IMG/VR virus record: IMGVR_UViG_3300017605_000342
Span: 1-64,000 of that record
Direction: 5' to 3' (one strand)
Source of the DNA: a virus
DNA length: 64,000 nt
The translations under genes were made by a program, and so were the position numbers. Below are positions 15,803 through 24,395 of this stretch, one piece after another (position 1 is the stretch's first letter; the number at the start of each line of letters is the position of its first letter). The notes below the pieces were generated by a model. The model made no database searches. It saw only the letters and a list, made by a program, of their open reading frames with translations, and had not been told where the DNA came from.

Positions 15803-16047
15803 AACTACGAAAACTCAATGATTTAATCTTGGAGTGCGGTGAAGTTAAAAGATATAAGCCAGGTAACTTGGCTTCTATTTTAGAAGACCGTCTTGCTGAC
15901 CTATTTGTACATGGTACTATTGATTCTATTGAAGAGTTGATTGAGTTAGTGGTAAATGACGTAAGAGCAGACAATGCTCGGGGTGGTGCTATACCCTACA
16001 TGAACGAGAAGTCACTAAGAGAATATGCGAGTCCTTGTTGCTTGTGA
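15799..16047 (+). CDS. hypothetical protein
   Basis: This 82-residue, mainly helical protein ('LASILEDRLADLFVHGTIDS') is coupled to its upstream neighbour by ATGA. It overlaps the methyltransferase-like gene by 23 bases. The function is unknown. Confidence 0.6.
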   Translation: MKLRKLNDLILECGEVKRYKPGNLASILEDRLADLFVHGTIDSIEELIELVVNDVRADNARGGAIPYMNEKSLREYASPCCL

Positions 16048-16627
16048 GTTCTCTGGGGTAGTGCGGAATGCTTTCAGGGCGCGTGGTCATGATGCTTGGT
16101 CTTGCGATTTACTGCCTGCCTCTGACAATTCCAACTACCACATAGAAACGGATATAATCCACGTCCTTACAGCACGTCCTTGGGATTTAATGATAGCCCA
16201 CCCACCCTGCACATACCTCACAAACGCGGGGGTATGTCATTTACACACAGACAAGGATCGTTGGAAAAAGATGGAAGCTGGTGCTAAGTTTTTTAAATCC
16301 TTGCTTAATGCGCCAATTCCCCACATTGCAGTAGAAAACCCCATCATGCATAAATACGCTGTAAATATTATAGGTCGCCGACAAGACCAAGTTATACAGC
16401 CGTGGATGTTCGGACACAAGGAACAAAAAGCCACTTGCTTATGGTTAAAAGGCGTCCCAAAATTAGTGCCAACAAAAGACGTACGCAAAGCAATGATGCA
16501 ATTACCCAAAGCGCAGAGAGAACGTGTGCACTGGTTACCGCCTAGCAAGGACAGGTGGAAACTACGCAGCATAACCTATTATGGCATTGCGGAAGCAATG
16601 GCCCAACAGTGGGGAGGTTTAGCATGA
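16025..16627 (+). CDS. DNA cytosine methyltransferase-like protein
   Basis: This 200-residue protein begins with a SAM-binding start, 'VLVACEFSGVVRNAFRARGH'. It then has 'HPPCTYLTNAG', whose PPC matches the catalytic Cys loop of C5 cytosine methyltransferases, and 'IAVENPIMH', matching the ENP motif. This short family is frequent in phages. No clear target-recognition domain is present, so sequence specificity or activity on nucleotides cannot be judged. A true Dcm-like gene lies at 56053. Confidence 0.72.
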   Translation: MRVLVACEFSGVVRNAFRARGHDAWSCDLLPASDNSNYHIETDIIHVLTARPWDLMIAHPPCTYLTNAGVCHLHTDKDRWKKMEAGAKFFKSLLNAPIPHIAVENPIMHKYAVNIIGRRQDQVIQPWMFGHKEQKATCLWLKGVPKLVPTKDVRKAMMQLPKAQRERVHWLPPSKDRWKLRSITYYGIAEAMAQQWGGLA

Positions 16628-16857
16628 AAATCTACAAAGATCCTAGCCGTGGTACGGGAGAACGTAGATTCTTTTATCATTGGTTTAAACAAAAGCAGGC
16701 ATGGTCAGTGCATTTTGCCAACGCATGCCACGTAGTAAATGACATTCACTGTTTTGTACCATGTGAAACCAAGAGACGGAAGACTCAACCCAAAGCAGTA
16801 ATGCAGGGTTGGGCACACGAAGTCAAAATTAAAAACGGCGTTGCGCAAATCATATGA
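16624..16857 (+). CDS. hypothetical protein
   Basis: This 77-residue basic protein starts at ATGA. It has 'WSVHFANACHVVNDIHCFVP' and basic flanks, suggesting nucleic-acid contact, but no family is recognised. Confidence 0.6.
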   Translation: MKIYKDPSRGTGERRFFYHWFKQKQAWSVHFANACHVVNDIHCFVPCETKRRKTQPKAVMQGWAHEVKIKNGVAQII

Positions 16858-17060
16858 TGCTCAAGTGGGTCGTTGAATTTTATGTACATGATACGTGGGT
16901 TTCAGATGGCTTCGAGTTAGATGACGAACGGGCGCTGGACATGCTGTCTAACGATCTTGCATACGCTATACCCGGTGTAGAGTTAGAAGCTAAAGTTATC
17001 AAAAAACCTAATCCGAAAGTGATTGCCAAACTACAGGGGTTTAGCAATGGGAATGATTGA
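16854..17060 (+). CDS. hypothetical protein
   Basis: This 68-residue protein overlaps the previous stop. The strand-helix-strand pattern ('KWVVEFYVHDTWVSDGFEL', 'ALDMLSNDLAYAIPG', 'VELEAKVI') resembles small ferredoxin-like phage proteins. The function is unknown. Confidence 0.6.
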   Translation: MMLKWVVEFYVHDTWVSDGFELDDERALDMLSNDLAYAIPGVELEAKVIKKPNPKVIAKLQGFSNGND

Positions 17061-17301
17061 ATGCTTTATGCGCAAAGTACCTGACAGCCAAACAGCCGTC
17101 AAGTACATGAACACTGTGGCCCGCAACATTGATAGGAATGAGAGTGAGAAAGAAGGCTATGAGGTACGCACCCTCAAACCAGAAGATTTTGATTGGGCGT
17201 GGGATGCACAAGACAATCTAAAAAAAGAAGCTGACATAAGAGAAAAATATAAGTTGCTGACTGACCAAGGGCGTGTTATATTTGTGGAGATAGACTGGTG
17301 A
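17047..17301 (+). CDS. hypothetical protein
   Basis: This 84-residue protein is placed at the ATG after CAGGGG. It is a charged mixed protein with 'KYMNTVARNIDRNESEKEGY' and a C-terminal strand. The function is unknown. Confidence 0.55.
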   Translation: MGMIECFMRKVPDSQTAVKYMNTVARNIDRNESEKEGYEVRTLKPEDFDWAWDAQDNLKKEADIREKYKLLTDQGRVIFVEIDW

Positions 17302-17477
17302 GAACTTTCTCAGGCCACATGACACGGTGGGGATCACTGGCTAGCTTGGCTACGTGTATTAAAGTATCAATTACAGCAGCGATAGCACACGAACCAAGCC
17401 CAAGAGCTGTACTGTATTTAGTATTGTCTGGAATTCTTTGGTGGTTTGCATGGGAGGCTGACCGTTATGGCCCTTAA
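17298..17477 (+). CDS. 59-residue membrane protein, GTG start
   Basis: A GTG overlaps the previous stop (GTGA). The frame continues 59 codons into the first bases of the PARP gene. Two hydrophobic stretches are visible: 'SLASLATCIKVSITAAIA' and 'AVLYLVLSGILWWFAW'. It fills an otherwise empty 165-base gap. The role is unknown. Confidence 0.6.
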   Translation: MRTFSGHMTRWGSLASLATCIKVSITAAIAHEPSPRAVLYLVLSGILWWFAWEADRYGP

Positions 17478-18858
17478 ATCCTACGATCACGGCACACAGC
17501 CGTTTCCTGCAACGTATGATGTTGTTAAAATACACACGTTGCAGATGACAAACATGGGAGAAGGTAACAATAAGTTTTACAATATTGAATTACAGAGATC
17601 AGGCAGCCAATACAGAATATATACTTCGTACGGACGTACAGGTGCTGCCTATGTAAAAAACGAAGACAGGTTCCCGTCAGAGTACAATGCAGATTCAGAG
17701 TACCAATCCATTCTTAGTTCAAAGCTAAAGAAGGGATACCGGGAAGTCAAAGTCGCAACTGCAAAGCACGCATCGGCTGTAGGTCAATCACAGATTCTGT
17801 CACAAGATTTCGCAAAGCCTGCCACAGTACCTAGCACAACTGCCAGTGCTGTTACCACAGACTCTCGTATCATTCCGTTAATCGAGCGGCTATATGCAGA
17901 GGCAGGGCAGGGCTGTCAGTCACAGTTGCACGGCTCACTTAAAACATCAGCGGACAACCCACTAGGTACACTAACCCTCGGGCAGATTGACGCCGGCAAG
18001 CAAGTGTTAAACGAAGTTAATGCGTGGTTAGTTGCAAACCCGCACGAAGTTAATAAACTACACGCTAAAATTATTAGCTGGACAAATGACTTTTACTCTG
18101 CAATACCACAGCAGATCCCGCTGCGTCCAAAAGATCCGGTTGGCCGCGAGCAATACCTTAAGCAGTATTGTTTGAACCGTCCAGAAATCTTGGACGAAAA
18201 GTATGACTTACTAGATCTTCTGGCCAAGGTAGATGACATGAAGATTGGGTTCCACTCCAATGACATTGACAAGAAGTACGAAGAAACCAACACTGTCTAT
18301 GCGCCAGCCACGGCACAAGAAACAGAATATGCAAAGACTTACATGGTCAATTCACAGTCTAAGCACCACAATTGGAACCTAGTACCTGTCAGGGTGTGGT
18401 CAGTAGCCTCACGTGCACAGAAAAACAACTTGACTTACATGCAACCAATTGGTAATATCCAACGGTTGTTTCATGGCACTGGTGCCCAGAACGTTTTGGG
18501 TATTTGCCGTAAAGGCTTCTTGTTGAAGCCTGCTGGTGTTTACGTTTCCGGTAAGATGTTTGGTGAGGGTACATACTTTGCAGACCAGTCTACTAAATCT
18601 TCACAGTATGCCACTGGCCGTTTCGGTGGCTATGCGTCACACCACGGCGATACATCATTTATGTTCATCGTAGACGTGGCGTTGGGACGTATCAAAGAAT
18701 ATGAAAACAGTCAATGGAATCTTGTCAAGCCTCCAGCAGGATTTGACTCCGTAAAAGGTGTGAAGGGTTCTTCACTGTTGCACAACGAATTCATTGTATA
18801 TTCTGAAAAGCAAAATGTAATCACCCTACTAATAGAGTTCAAACAAACATACAGATGA
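17467..18858 (+). CDS. WGR-domain poly(ADP-ribose) polymerase
   Basis: This 463-residue protein has a WGR domain at about 35-97 (YGRTG at 55-59), a helical regulatory-like region at about 130-265, and a PARP catalytic domain from about 290. The H-Y-E triad is intact: His336 in 'RLFHGTG', Tyr370 in 'GEGTYFADQSTKSSQYA', and Glu441 in 'LLHNEFIVYSEKQ', matching PARP1 NEYIVY. It should use NAD+ to attach ADP-ribose, with Glu441 allowing chain elongation, probably when WGR senses nucleic-acid ends. The ATG at 17467 follows GGAGG. Nicotinamidase, NADAR and macro-domain genes in the window would act on its by-product and products. Confidence 0.92.
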   Translation: MALKSYDHGTQPFPATYDVVKIHTLQMTNMGEGNNKFYNIELQRSGSQYRIYTSYGRTGAAYVKNEDRFPSEYNADSEYQSILSSKLKKGYREVKVATAKHASAVGQSQILSQDFAKPATVPSTTASAVTTDSRIIPLIERLYAEAGQGCQSQLHGSLKTSADNPLGTLTLGQIDAGKQVLNEVNAWLVANPHEVNKLHAKIISWTNDFYSAIPQQIPLRPKDPVGREQYLKQYCLNRPEILDEKYDLLDLLAKVDDMKIGFHSNDIDKKYEETNTVYAPATAQETEYAKTYMVNSQSKHHNWNLVPVRVWSVASRAQKNNLTYMQPIGNIQRLFHGTGAQNVLGICRKGFLLKPAGVYVSGKMFGEGTYFADQSTKSSQYATGRFGGYASHHGDTSFMFIVDVALGRIKEYENSQWNLVKPPAGFDSVKGVKGSSLLHNEFIVYSEKQNVITLLIEFKQTYR

Positions 18859-19133
18859 TTATCAACGAAGATCACATCCTGAAGACCATAGCCGAAGAGT
18901 TACAACGTATTGCTGACCAATATGAAATCAAGGTGTTGTGGCCGCCGACACCAACGCCTAATGACCCGTGGGCAAGGGGCAAGAACAGACGTAATCTAGC
19001 ATGTTACATTGTAGATTACATTAACCACGAACAAGAGCGACATGGTAAAACCTTTGTTGTAGATGATACAATGATTCTTGATGCCATCGCTGCTTACAAG
19101 TCTATCAATGAATTAACAATGGTAGTTATATGA
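18855..19133 (+). CDS. hypothetical protein
   Basis: This 92-residue protein is ATGA-coupled to the PARP gene. It is helical and contains 'PTPTPNDPWARGKNRRNLA'. No family is recognised. It could be co-produced with the polymerase. Confidence 0.6.
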   Translation: MIINEDHILKTIAEELQRIADQYEIKVLWPPTPTPNDPWARGKNRRNLACYIVDYINHEQERHGKTFVVDDTMILDAIAAYKSINELTMVVI

Positions 19134-19657
19134 AACTCTCACACGTTAAATCTCGCGTACATGTACCGGATGACTTTGATTATTTACGATCACGTAAAGC
19201 AATACATCCTAGCTGTCCCACTGCTGACAACGACTATTGTGAGTGCACGCTAGATCAAGGTACATTTGGGGAAAGCAAACCAGCACGGTGGTTAGCTGAC
19301 CAATTATCAACCCCAGAACATCTACGCCATATTCGTAGTGTGTCTGCACTGCTGGAAAAATATAATCGTAGGCTTAACATTCTAGAAAACATGTTTCGTA
19401 GAGAACACCTGGCAATTGTATGGGGTGTTGGGTCAGCGTACGAACGCCCTATACAGAAACATTTCCACGAACTTGCGGTGGTGGTGGTGAAAGCCTTAAA
19501 GAAGGAAACATCTACCAAAGTGTTCAGCCACGAGTGGCCTCAAAAAATTAAAGACTGTGTTAATAATCTTGTAACGGCAAAAACAAATAAGCTGTTAAAA
19601 ACTCTGGTAGACTGGAGGCGTCGTGGAAAGATCGACATTTCGGACTGCGGTTTTTGA
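19130..19657 (+). CDS. hypothetical protein
   Basis: This 175-residue, mostly helical basic protein has four Cys or His near the start ('HPSCPTADNDYCECTL'). No family is recognised. It overlaps the HNH-RNA ligase gene by 35 bases. Confidence 0.6.
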   Translation: MKLSHVKSRVHVPDDFDYLRSRKAIHPSCPTADNDYCECTLDQGTFGESKPARWLADQLSTPEHLRHIRSVSALLEKYNRRLNILENMFRREHLAIVWGVGSAYERPIQKHFHELAVVVVKALKKETSTKVFSHEWPQKIKDCVNNLVTAKTNKLLKTLVDWRRRGKIDISDCGF

Positions 19658-20621
19658 GCGTGATAATGGGGCATGTGTGGTGTGTGGTCAACCAGCACAA
19701 GACGCACACCACATCCTAGAACGTCGTTTGTGGAACGACGGTGGGTACCACTTAGATAACGGTGCCAGTCTGTGTGGCCCGCATCACCTAGATGCTGAGT
19801 CCACGATTATCTCGGTAGAAGATTTGCGCCTCAAGTGTGGTATTACTCGCAAAGTTATACCGGAACATATGTATGATGACGAGGTATATGACAAGTGGGG
19901 CAACTGCGTACTGCCTAACGGGCAGCGTACAAAGGGAGAATTGTTCAATGACGAGTCTGTTCAAAAGGTGCTGGCTCCCGTATTACATCTGTTCACTGAT
20001 CGTGTTAAGTATCCTCGTACATACCATCTTCCATTTTCACGTAATATTACAGATGATGACCGTGTTATTAGCGATCTTAACATATTTTGTGGGAAACAGG
20101 TTGTTATAACAGAAAAGATGGATGGCGAGAACACCACCATGTACCGTGACGCAATACATGCCCGCTCCATAGACTCTGGAGCACACCCATCACGAACATG
20201 GGTGAAGCAATTTTGGGCACAGATCAAGCACGATATCCCGCCAGGTTGGCGTATCTGTGGTGAGAATGTTTACGCAAAGCATTCCATATATTACGAAGAT
20301 CTTAAGAGTTACTTCTATGGATTTTCTATCTGGGATAGTAACAACCTGTGTTTGGACTGGCATGATACTCTAGTGTGGTTTCAGCTATTTGGTATAGAGC
20401 CTGTACCCACATTATATTTAGGGCTTTATGACCAACAAGTTCTTGATGATCTTACTAATCGAGATTGGAAAACATCAGAGGGCTATGTTGTACGTTTAGA
20501 TAGTGTGTTTTCATATAGGAATTTTAGAGACAGTGTTGCAAAGTATGTGAGAGAGAAGCATGTCCAAACAGTAAAGCACTGGATGCATGGGCAACCAGTA
20601 ATACCAAATAAACTACTCTAG
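19623..20621 (+). CDS. HNH nuclease-RNA ligase fusion protein
   Basis: This 332-residue protein has a GTG start after GGAGG. Residues 18-57 form an HNH-type zinc domain (CVVCG, 'DAHHILERRLW', 'NGASLCGPHHLDAE'). The rest is a nucleotidyl-transferase ligase: motif I EKMDGEN with Lys165, 'HARSIDSGAHPSRTWVK', 'ICGENVYAKHSIYY', 'EGYVVRL' and 'VAKYVREKHV' as motifs III to V. This resembles phage Rnl2-like RNA ligases. The HNH part could cut, bind or be a captured homing domain. A nuclease joined to a ligase is unusual. Confidence 0.82.
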   Translation: MERSTFRTAVFERDNGACVVCGQPAQDAHHILERRLWNDGGYHLDNGASLCGPHHLDAESTIISVEDLRLKCGITRKVIPEHMYDDEVYDKWGNCVLPNGQRTKGELFNDESVQKVLAPVLHLFTDRVKYPRTYHLPFSRNITDDDRVISDLNIFCGKQVVITEKMDGENTTMYRDAIHARSIDSGAHPSRTWVKQFWAQIKHDIPPGWRICGENVYAKHSIYYEDLKSYFYGFSIWDSNNLCLDWHDTLVWFQLFGIEPVPTLYLGLYDQQVLDDLTNRDWKTSEGYVVRLDSVFSYRNFRDSVAKYVREKHVQTVKHWMHGQPVIPNKLL

Positions 20622-20631
20622 GAGTTTAACC

Positions 20632-21321
20632 ATGTCCGCTATCGGAGCCATTCTTTCTGGAACTACCACCATCCGCGAAGCCATAAAGAAGTACATTGAC
20701 GCACTTCCTGTAGGCAGCGACTTCACTGTAAAAGAAATCACTGACCACATTCGTACCAATGTTAACAACAGAACCATTACTATCAACAGCATTCCCGTCA
20801 ATGATGCCCTGTCACAACGTTTCTATGCTCAAGACGGAACGTTTGAACGTCAGACAATTCATTACAGCGTTGTGCGTGATGTTTTCTTGGCGCTGTTGAA
20901 CAGCGAACTTTCTGGAACACCCTATGTTATAGATCCTACCGGTATGTTTAAGATCTATACCAAAACCACAAGCCCAAGTACGGGTTTGAATCTTCCTCTA
21001 ACAACCCCATTGGGAACGGTTGTGGCTGCGGCCCCGGCCCCCGCGCCTGCACCGCCAGTTGCACCACGGCCTCAAGTAGCAGTGAAATCGTTGGCTGAAA
21101 AAATTCTAGATGGTACTATCACCCACACATATAGAGTTGAGCTTAATGGCCAAACTCTTACGTTGGGTGGAGAATCTCAGTTCTTTTCAAAAGCTGACGC
21201 TGAGTCTGCCGTTAAGGACAAGCTATCTACCGTGCTTGTTACCAGCACGAAAAAGCTTCGTAGAGAAATCAGGTCACTAGTTAGTTCCGGCAAGTTGATC
21301 TTTAGACGCGAACGAATCTAA
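20632..21321 (+). CDS. hypothetical two-domain protein with Pro-rich linker
   Basis: This 229-residue protein follows AGGAG. An N-terminal domain (about 1-115), with a wing-like 'SDFTVKEITDHIRTNV', is joined by an Ala/Pro linker (about 133-147) to a C-terminal domain rich in Lys and Ser. Both halves could bind nucleic acid. No family is identified. Confidence 0.62.
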   Translation: MSAIGAILSGTTTIREAIKKYIDALPVGSDFTVKEITDHIRTNVNNRTITINSIPVNDALSQRFYAQDGTFERQTIHYSVVRDVFLALLNSELSGTPYVIDPTGMFKIYTKTTSPSTGLNLPLTTPLGTVVAAAPAPAPAPPVAPRPQVAVKSLAEKILDGTITHTYRVELNGQTLTLGGESQFFSKADAESAVKDKLSTVLVTSTKKLRREIRSLVSSGKLIFRRERI

Positions 21322-21530
21322 TGACCCCCAACGACAGGATTCAGACTGCCCTCGATACCATCCTGCAATATGGTGGTATCGATGGTGGTCACCACAAGCA
21401 GTGGGTTTTAGACCAAGTAGTACAGCAACTGCTAGGTCACAAAGAAGCATATAAGGCTTGGATAAAAAGCTATGAAGGTGGTGAAGATGGTCCCAAAACT
21501 TACGAGTGGGATAAGGGCATAGCCCCGTAG
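21321..21530 (+). CDS. conserved small phage protein
   Basis: This 69-residue protein has the pattern 'YGGIDGGHHKQWVLDQVVQ', 'YKAWIKSYE' and 'DGPKTYEWDKGIAP'. I recognise it from many unrelated tailed phages. Its role is unknown, but the conservation is high. It starts one base inside the previous stop. Confidence 0.75.
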   Translation: MTPNDRIQTALDTILQYGGIDGGHHKQWVLDQVVQQLLGHKEAYKAWIKSYEGGEDGPKTYEWDKGIAP

Positions 21531-21539
21531 GAGGCACAC

Positions 21540-21857
21540 ATGGAACAACATTGTATAGTCAAGGACTGTAAGAACGTTAGCATTGATATGATTTTTTATA
21601 ACGGTATCTGTGCACAATGCTATATGTATCTAACACAGGGCATCGGTGATGGCCAAGTTTATCGTAACTTGGTTAAAATGTTATTGAAAAGACTGTTTAA
21701 CTATCTAAAACAAGTAGATGAAACATTTGACGAAGAGCTACCGGAACCAACAACACCGGAACCTTCTGTCAATCCAGCACCACCAGTATCAGATCAACAT
21801 GCACTAGCTTTCAAAGAAGTATTACCCGGAGGTCGAATCAACGATATTAACCCATGA
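21540..21857 (+). CDS. small zinc-binding protein with Pro-rich tail
   Basis: This 105-residue protein follows GTAGGAGG. The N-terminus has C-x4-C...C-x2-C ('CIVKDC', 'CAQCYM'), a treble-clef-like site seen in actinophage and other phage proteins. The C-terminal half is an acidic Pro-rich tail ('EEPTTPEPSVNPAPP' style). The function is unknown. Confidence 0.62.
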   Translation: MEQHCIVKDCKNVSIDMIFYNGICAQCYMYLTQGIGDGQVYRNLVKMLLKRLFNYLKQVDETFDEELPEPTTPEPSVNPAPPVSDQHALAFKEVLPGGRINDINP

Positions 21858-23320
21858 GCTATTACGGAATTGTCGTCCAACTGGACGGGGTGCGCAAGCA
21901 CCCCGGAGCGGATCGTCTGCAACTTGCTAACTGTTTGGGTAACCAAGTGGTGGTAGGATTGGAGGCACGCGACGGGGATGTTACTGCGTTCTTTCCTGTT
22001 GACGGAAAACTATCAGAAGATTTTTTGAATGCAAACAACCTGTTACCTGTACTTGATGCCCAAGGTAAGCGTATTGGTGGAGGATTCTTTGATGTTAAAG
22101 GTAGAGTTCGCGCTCAAAAATTCAGAGGCGAACGTAGCGAAGGTTTTGCAATCCCGGTTGACGCACTTACGTACACAGGTTATTCAATTGCCAAGCTTAA
22201 GGTCGGCGATCAGATTACGGAACTTAATGGTCACCAAGTTTGCACCAAATACATTAACGAAAAAACTATCAGGGCACAAAAGGAAGCTTCACTTAGAGCA
22301 GCCAAAGTTAAAGTACTAAACTTCCCAGAGCATGTGGACACCGAACAATTCCGGTTTGTAGCGAAGGATATCCCTGCCGGATCATTGGTGTACATCTCTG
22401 CAAAAGAACATGGTACTTCACAGAGATACGCACACACGTTGATGACACGTAATTGGGCACAAGCTCATGTCATTAAGGTAGTGCCGCCACTGAAGTCTTT
22501 GCTGCGTAAGACACCGTTAAGAAAGTATGCTAACGAAGTATGTCGGCGACTTAACAATGTTCTGATCAAGCTAACTTCTAGACATTGTTTTACTATCAAG
22601 CCTAAGTACATACATGCTATTGGTACGCGGCGTACTGTGTTGGATCAGAATTCAAGCACGTCGTTCTATCAGTTAGAACATGGGTCAGAACAGTTTCGTT
22701 ACAATGTTATGCGTGGGGTTGTTTTGCGTAAGGGAGAAATCCTTTACGGTGAAGTTGTGGGCTGGGTATTGCCAGACAAGCCGATTATGTCCCAGTCAAT
22801 TTCAAAAGAAATTAAAAAGTCTTTCGATAAAATCTTCTCACAGCAATACCCTGGTGACCAGATGATTTACAAGTATGGCGTCCCCAACGGTGGTGCTGAA
22901 TTCCACGTGTACCGTATTGCCCACGTTAATGAAGACGGTAACATGGTTGACTTGCCGTGGACCCAAGTCGTACGTCGTTGTAAAGAACTGGGATTGAAGA
23001 CTGTTCAGTTAATGAACTTGAATTACTCCAAAGTGCAAGATGGAGTATTTCCGGTTATAACATACAACTATCAAAACCCATTTATCTACGACGGCAATGT
23101 ACGAGACTTACAGGAATTGGTTAATAGTCTGTTAGAAAAGCCCGCCATCTCAGATCCGTCACACATTGAAGAGGGCGTTGTGCTGCGTGTAGAACAGCCT
23201 GACGGTGAGATCAAATACATCAAGCAAAAGAGCTTTGCCTTCGGGGTCCTAGAAGGTTACGCAAAGCTTGACGAAAATTATGTTGACACTGAAGAAGCAG
23301 CCAGTGCCGAATCTGCTTGA
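21854..23320 (+). CDS. RNA ligase with N-terminal OB-like domain (Rnl5/DRB0094-like)
   Basis: At 488 residues it has an N-terminal OB-like domain ('MSYYGIVVQLDGVRKHPGAD', residues 1-125) followed by the ligase core. Motif I is SAKEHGTS with Lys184, motif III lies near 'EILYGEVVGWV', motif IV is 'EEGVVLRVE', and motif V 'YIKQKSFAF'. An OB domain ahead of the adenylation domain is the plan of the Deinococcus RNA ligase. It would seal 3'-OH/5'-P breaks, partnering the PseT-type enzyme. The start overlaps the upstream stop by 4 bases. Confidence 0.85.
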   Translation: MSYYGIVVQLDGVRKHPGADRLQLANCLGNQVVVGLEARDGDVTAFFPVDGKLSEDFLNANNLLPVLDAQGKRIGGGFFDVKGRVRAQKFRGERSEGFAIPVDALTYTGYSIAKLKVGDQITELNGHQVCTKYINEKTIRAQKEASLRAAKVKVLNFPEHVDTEQFRFVAKDIPAGSLVYISAKEHGTSQRYAHTLMTRNWAQAHVIKVVPPLKSLLRKTPLRKYANEVCRRLNNVLIKLTSRHCFTIKPKYIHAIGTRRTVLDQNSSTSFYQLEHGSEQFRYNVMRGVVLRKGEILYGEVVGWVLPDKPIMSQSISKEIKKSFDKIFSQQYPGDQMIYKYGVPNGGAEFHVYRIAHVNEDGNMVDLPWTQVVRRCKELGLKTVQLMNLNYSKVQDGVFPVITYNYQNPFIYDGNVRDLQELVNSLLEKPAISDPSHIEEGVVLRVEQPDGEIKYIKQKSFAFGVLEGYAKLDENYVDTEEAASAESA

Positions 23321-23357
23321 TTTTCTAACAACTTTGTGGTAGTCTTTAGGAGATCAT

Positions 23358-23579
23358 ATGGAACGTACTTATGAAGTAAAAGTTTATAGAGTAGAACTAA
23401 TATGTGATGCGTGCGGTCAAGGAACAATGAAGCCAACCGGAACCATGATCGGCGGTTGGCCTCCCAAGTTTCCACATCAGTGTACAGAATGTTTAACCAT
23501 TAACAGTTATTTATTAGAACAATACCCAAGAACAGTATATAAAAAGATACCCAATCAACCAGAGGAAATCACAAAATGA
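23358..23579 (+). CDS. zinc-ribbon protein
   Basis: This 73-residue protein follows AGGAG. It has CDACG and CTEC separated by 'GTMIGGWPPKFPHQ', a typical small zinc ribbon seen in phages. It overlaps the nicotinamidase gene by 4 bases. The function is unknown. Confidence 0.65.
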   Translation: MERTYEVKVYRVELICDACGQGTMKPTGTMIGGWPPKFPHQCTECLTINSYLLEQYPRTVYKKIPNQPEEITK

Positions 23580-24394
23580 AGAAAGTGCATCTAATTACCA
23601 TCGATGGACAGAATGACTTCTGCTCCTTCAGTAACAAGCGTGGTGCATTGTATGTCGGAGCAGACGCATCTGCGGCTGAGGCTGACATTAAGCGGTTGGC
23701 CAACTTCGTTACCAAAGTTGGTGACCGCCTAACAATGATCCACAGCACGTTGGACTCACATCACCCACAACACATTGCCCACGCCATTATGTGGACAAAC
23801 TCTAAGGGTGAGCAACCGCCAATTTTCAACCCGATCTTCAAGGCAGATGTTGAGTCGGGCAAGTGGTTTGCACACAACCCACGCCTGCGTGCTGCATTCC
23901 AGAACTATGTAAACGAACTGGAAAAACACAACCGTTATGTCTTGGTCATTTGGCCTCAGCATTGTATCATTGGCTCGTGGGGCCACGCGCTGTACCCGGA
24001 ACTGTCAGATGCATTTATCGAATGGCAGAACCGTTACCACAAGCGTATTAACTACGTTGCTAAAGGCAGCAACATGTTGACCGAACATTACTCCGCTGTG
24101 CAGGCTGACGTGCCGGACGATGCTGATCCGACCACCAAGCTGAACACACAGTTGATTGACTTGCTGGCAAAGAACGCTGACGAAATCCTGATCACTGGTC
24201 AGGCACTGTCCCATTGCGTTGCCAACACAATCACGGACATCGCCAATAACTTTGGCGAAGAGAACATTAAGAAGTTTACATTACTAGAAGATACTTGCTC
24301 TAATGTTCCTACCTTTGAAAAGCTAGGACAAGACTTCGTTAAAGATATGACTAAGCGTGGAATGCGCACTACCACTACATCTAACTGGAGCTAA
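23576..24394 (+). CDS. pncA: nicotinamidase / isochorismatase-family hydrolase
   Basis: This 272-residue protein has the cysteine-hydrolase triad: Asp10 in 'ITIDGQNDF', Lys163 in 'VAKGSN', and Cys214 in 'ALSHCVANT'. Metal-binding candidates of nicotinamidases are Asp60, His62/63 and His129 in 'WPQHC'. It would convert nicotinamide to nicotinic acid for NAD+ resynthesis. PARP at 17467 releases nicotinamide, an inhibitor of its own reaction, so the two fit one pathway. It is longer than bacterial PncA (about 213), with inserts near 75-115. The family also includes other amide hydrolases, so the substrate is inferred. Confidence 0.83.
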   Translation: MKKVHLITIDGQNDFCSFSNKRGALYVGADASAAEADIKRLANFVTKVGDRLTMIHSTLDSHHPQHIAHAIMWTNSKGEQPPIFNPIFKADVESGKWFAHNPRLRAAFQNYVNELEKHNRYVLVIWPQHCIIGSWGHALYPELSDAFIEWQNRYHKRINYVAKGSNMLTEHYSAVQADVPDDADPTTKLNTQLIDLLAKNADEILITGQALSHCVANTITDIANNFGEENIKKFTLLEDTCSNVPTFEKLGQDFVKDMTKRGMRTTTTSNWS

Positions 24395-24395
24395 C

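Noticed and set aside
16025-16627. Restriction-modification pair with a neighbouring nuclease
   Set aside because: No restriction endonuclease is recognised next to either methyltransferase gene.
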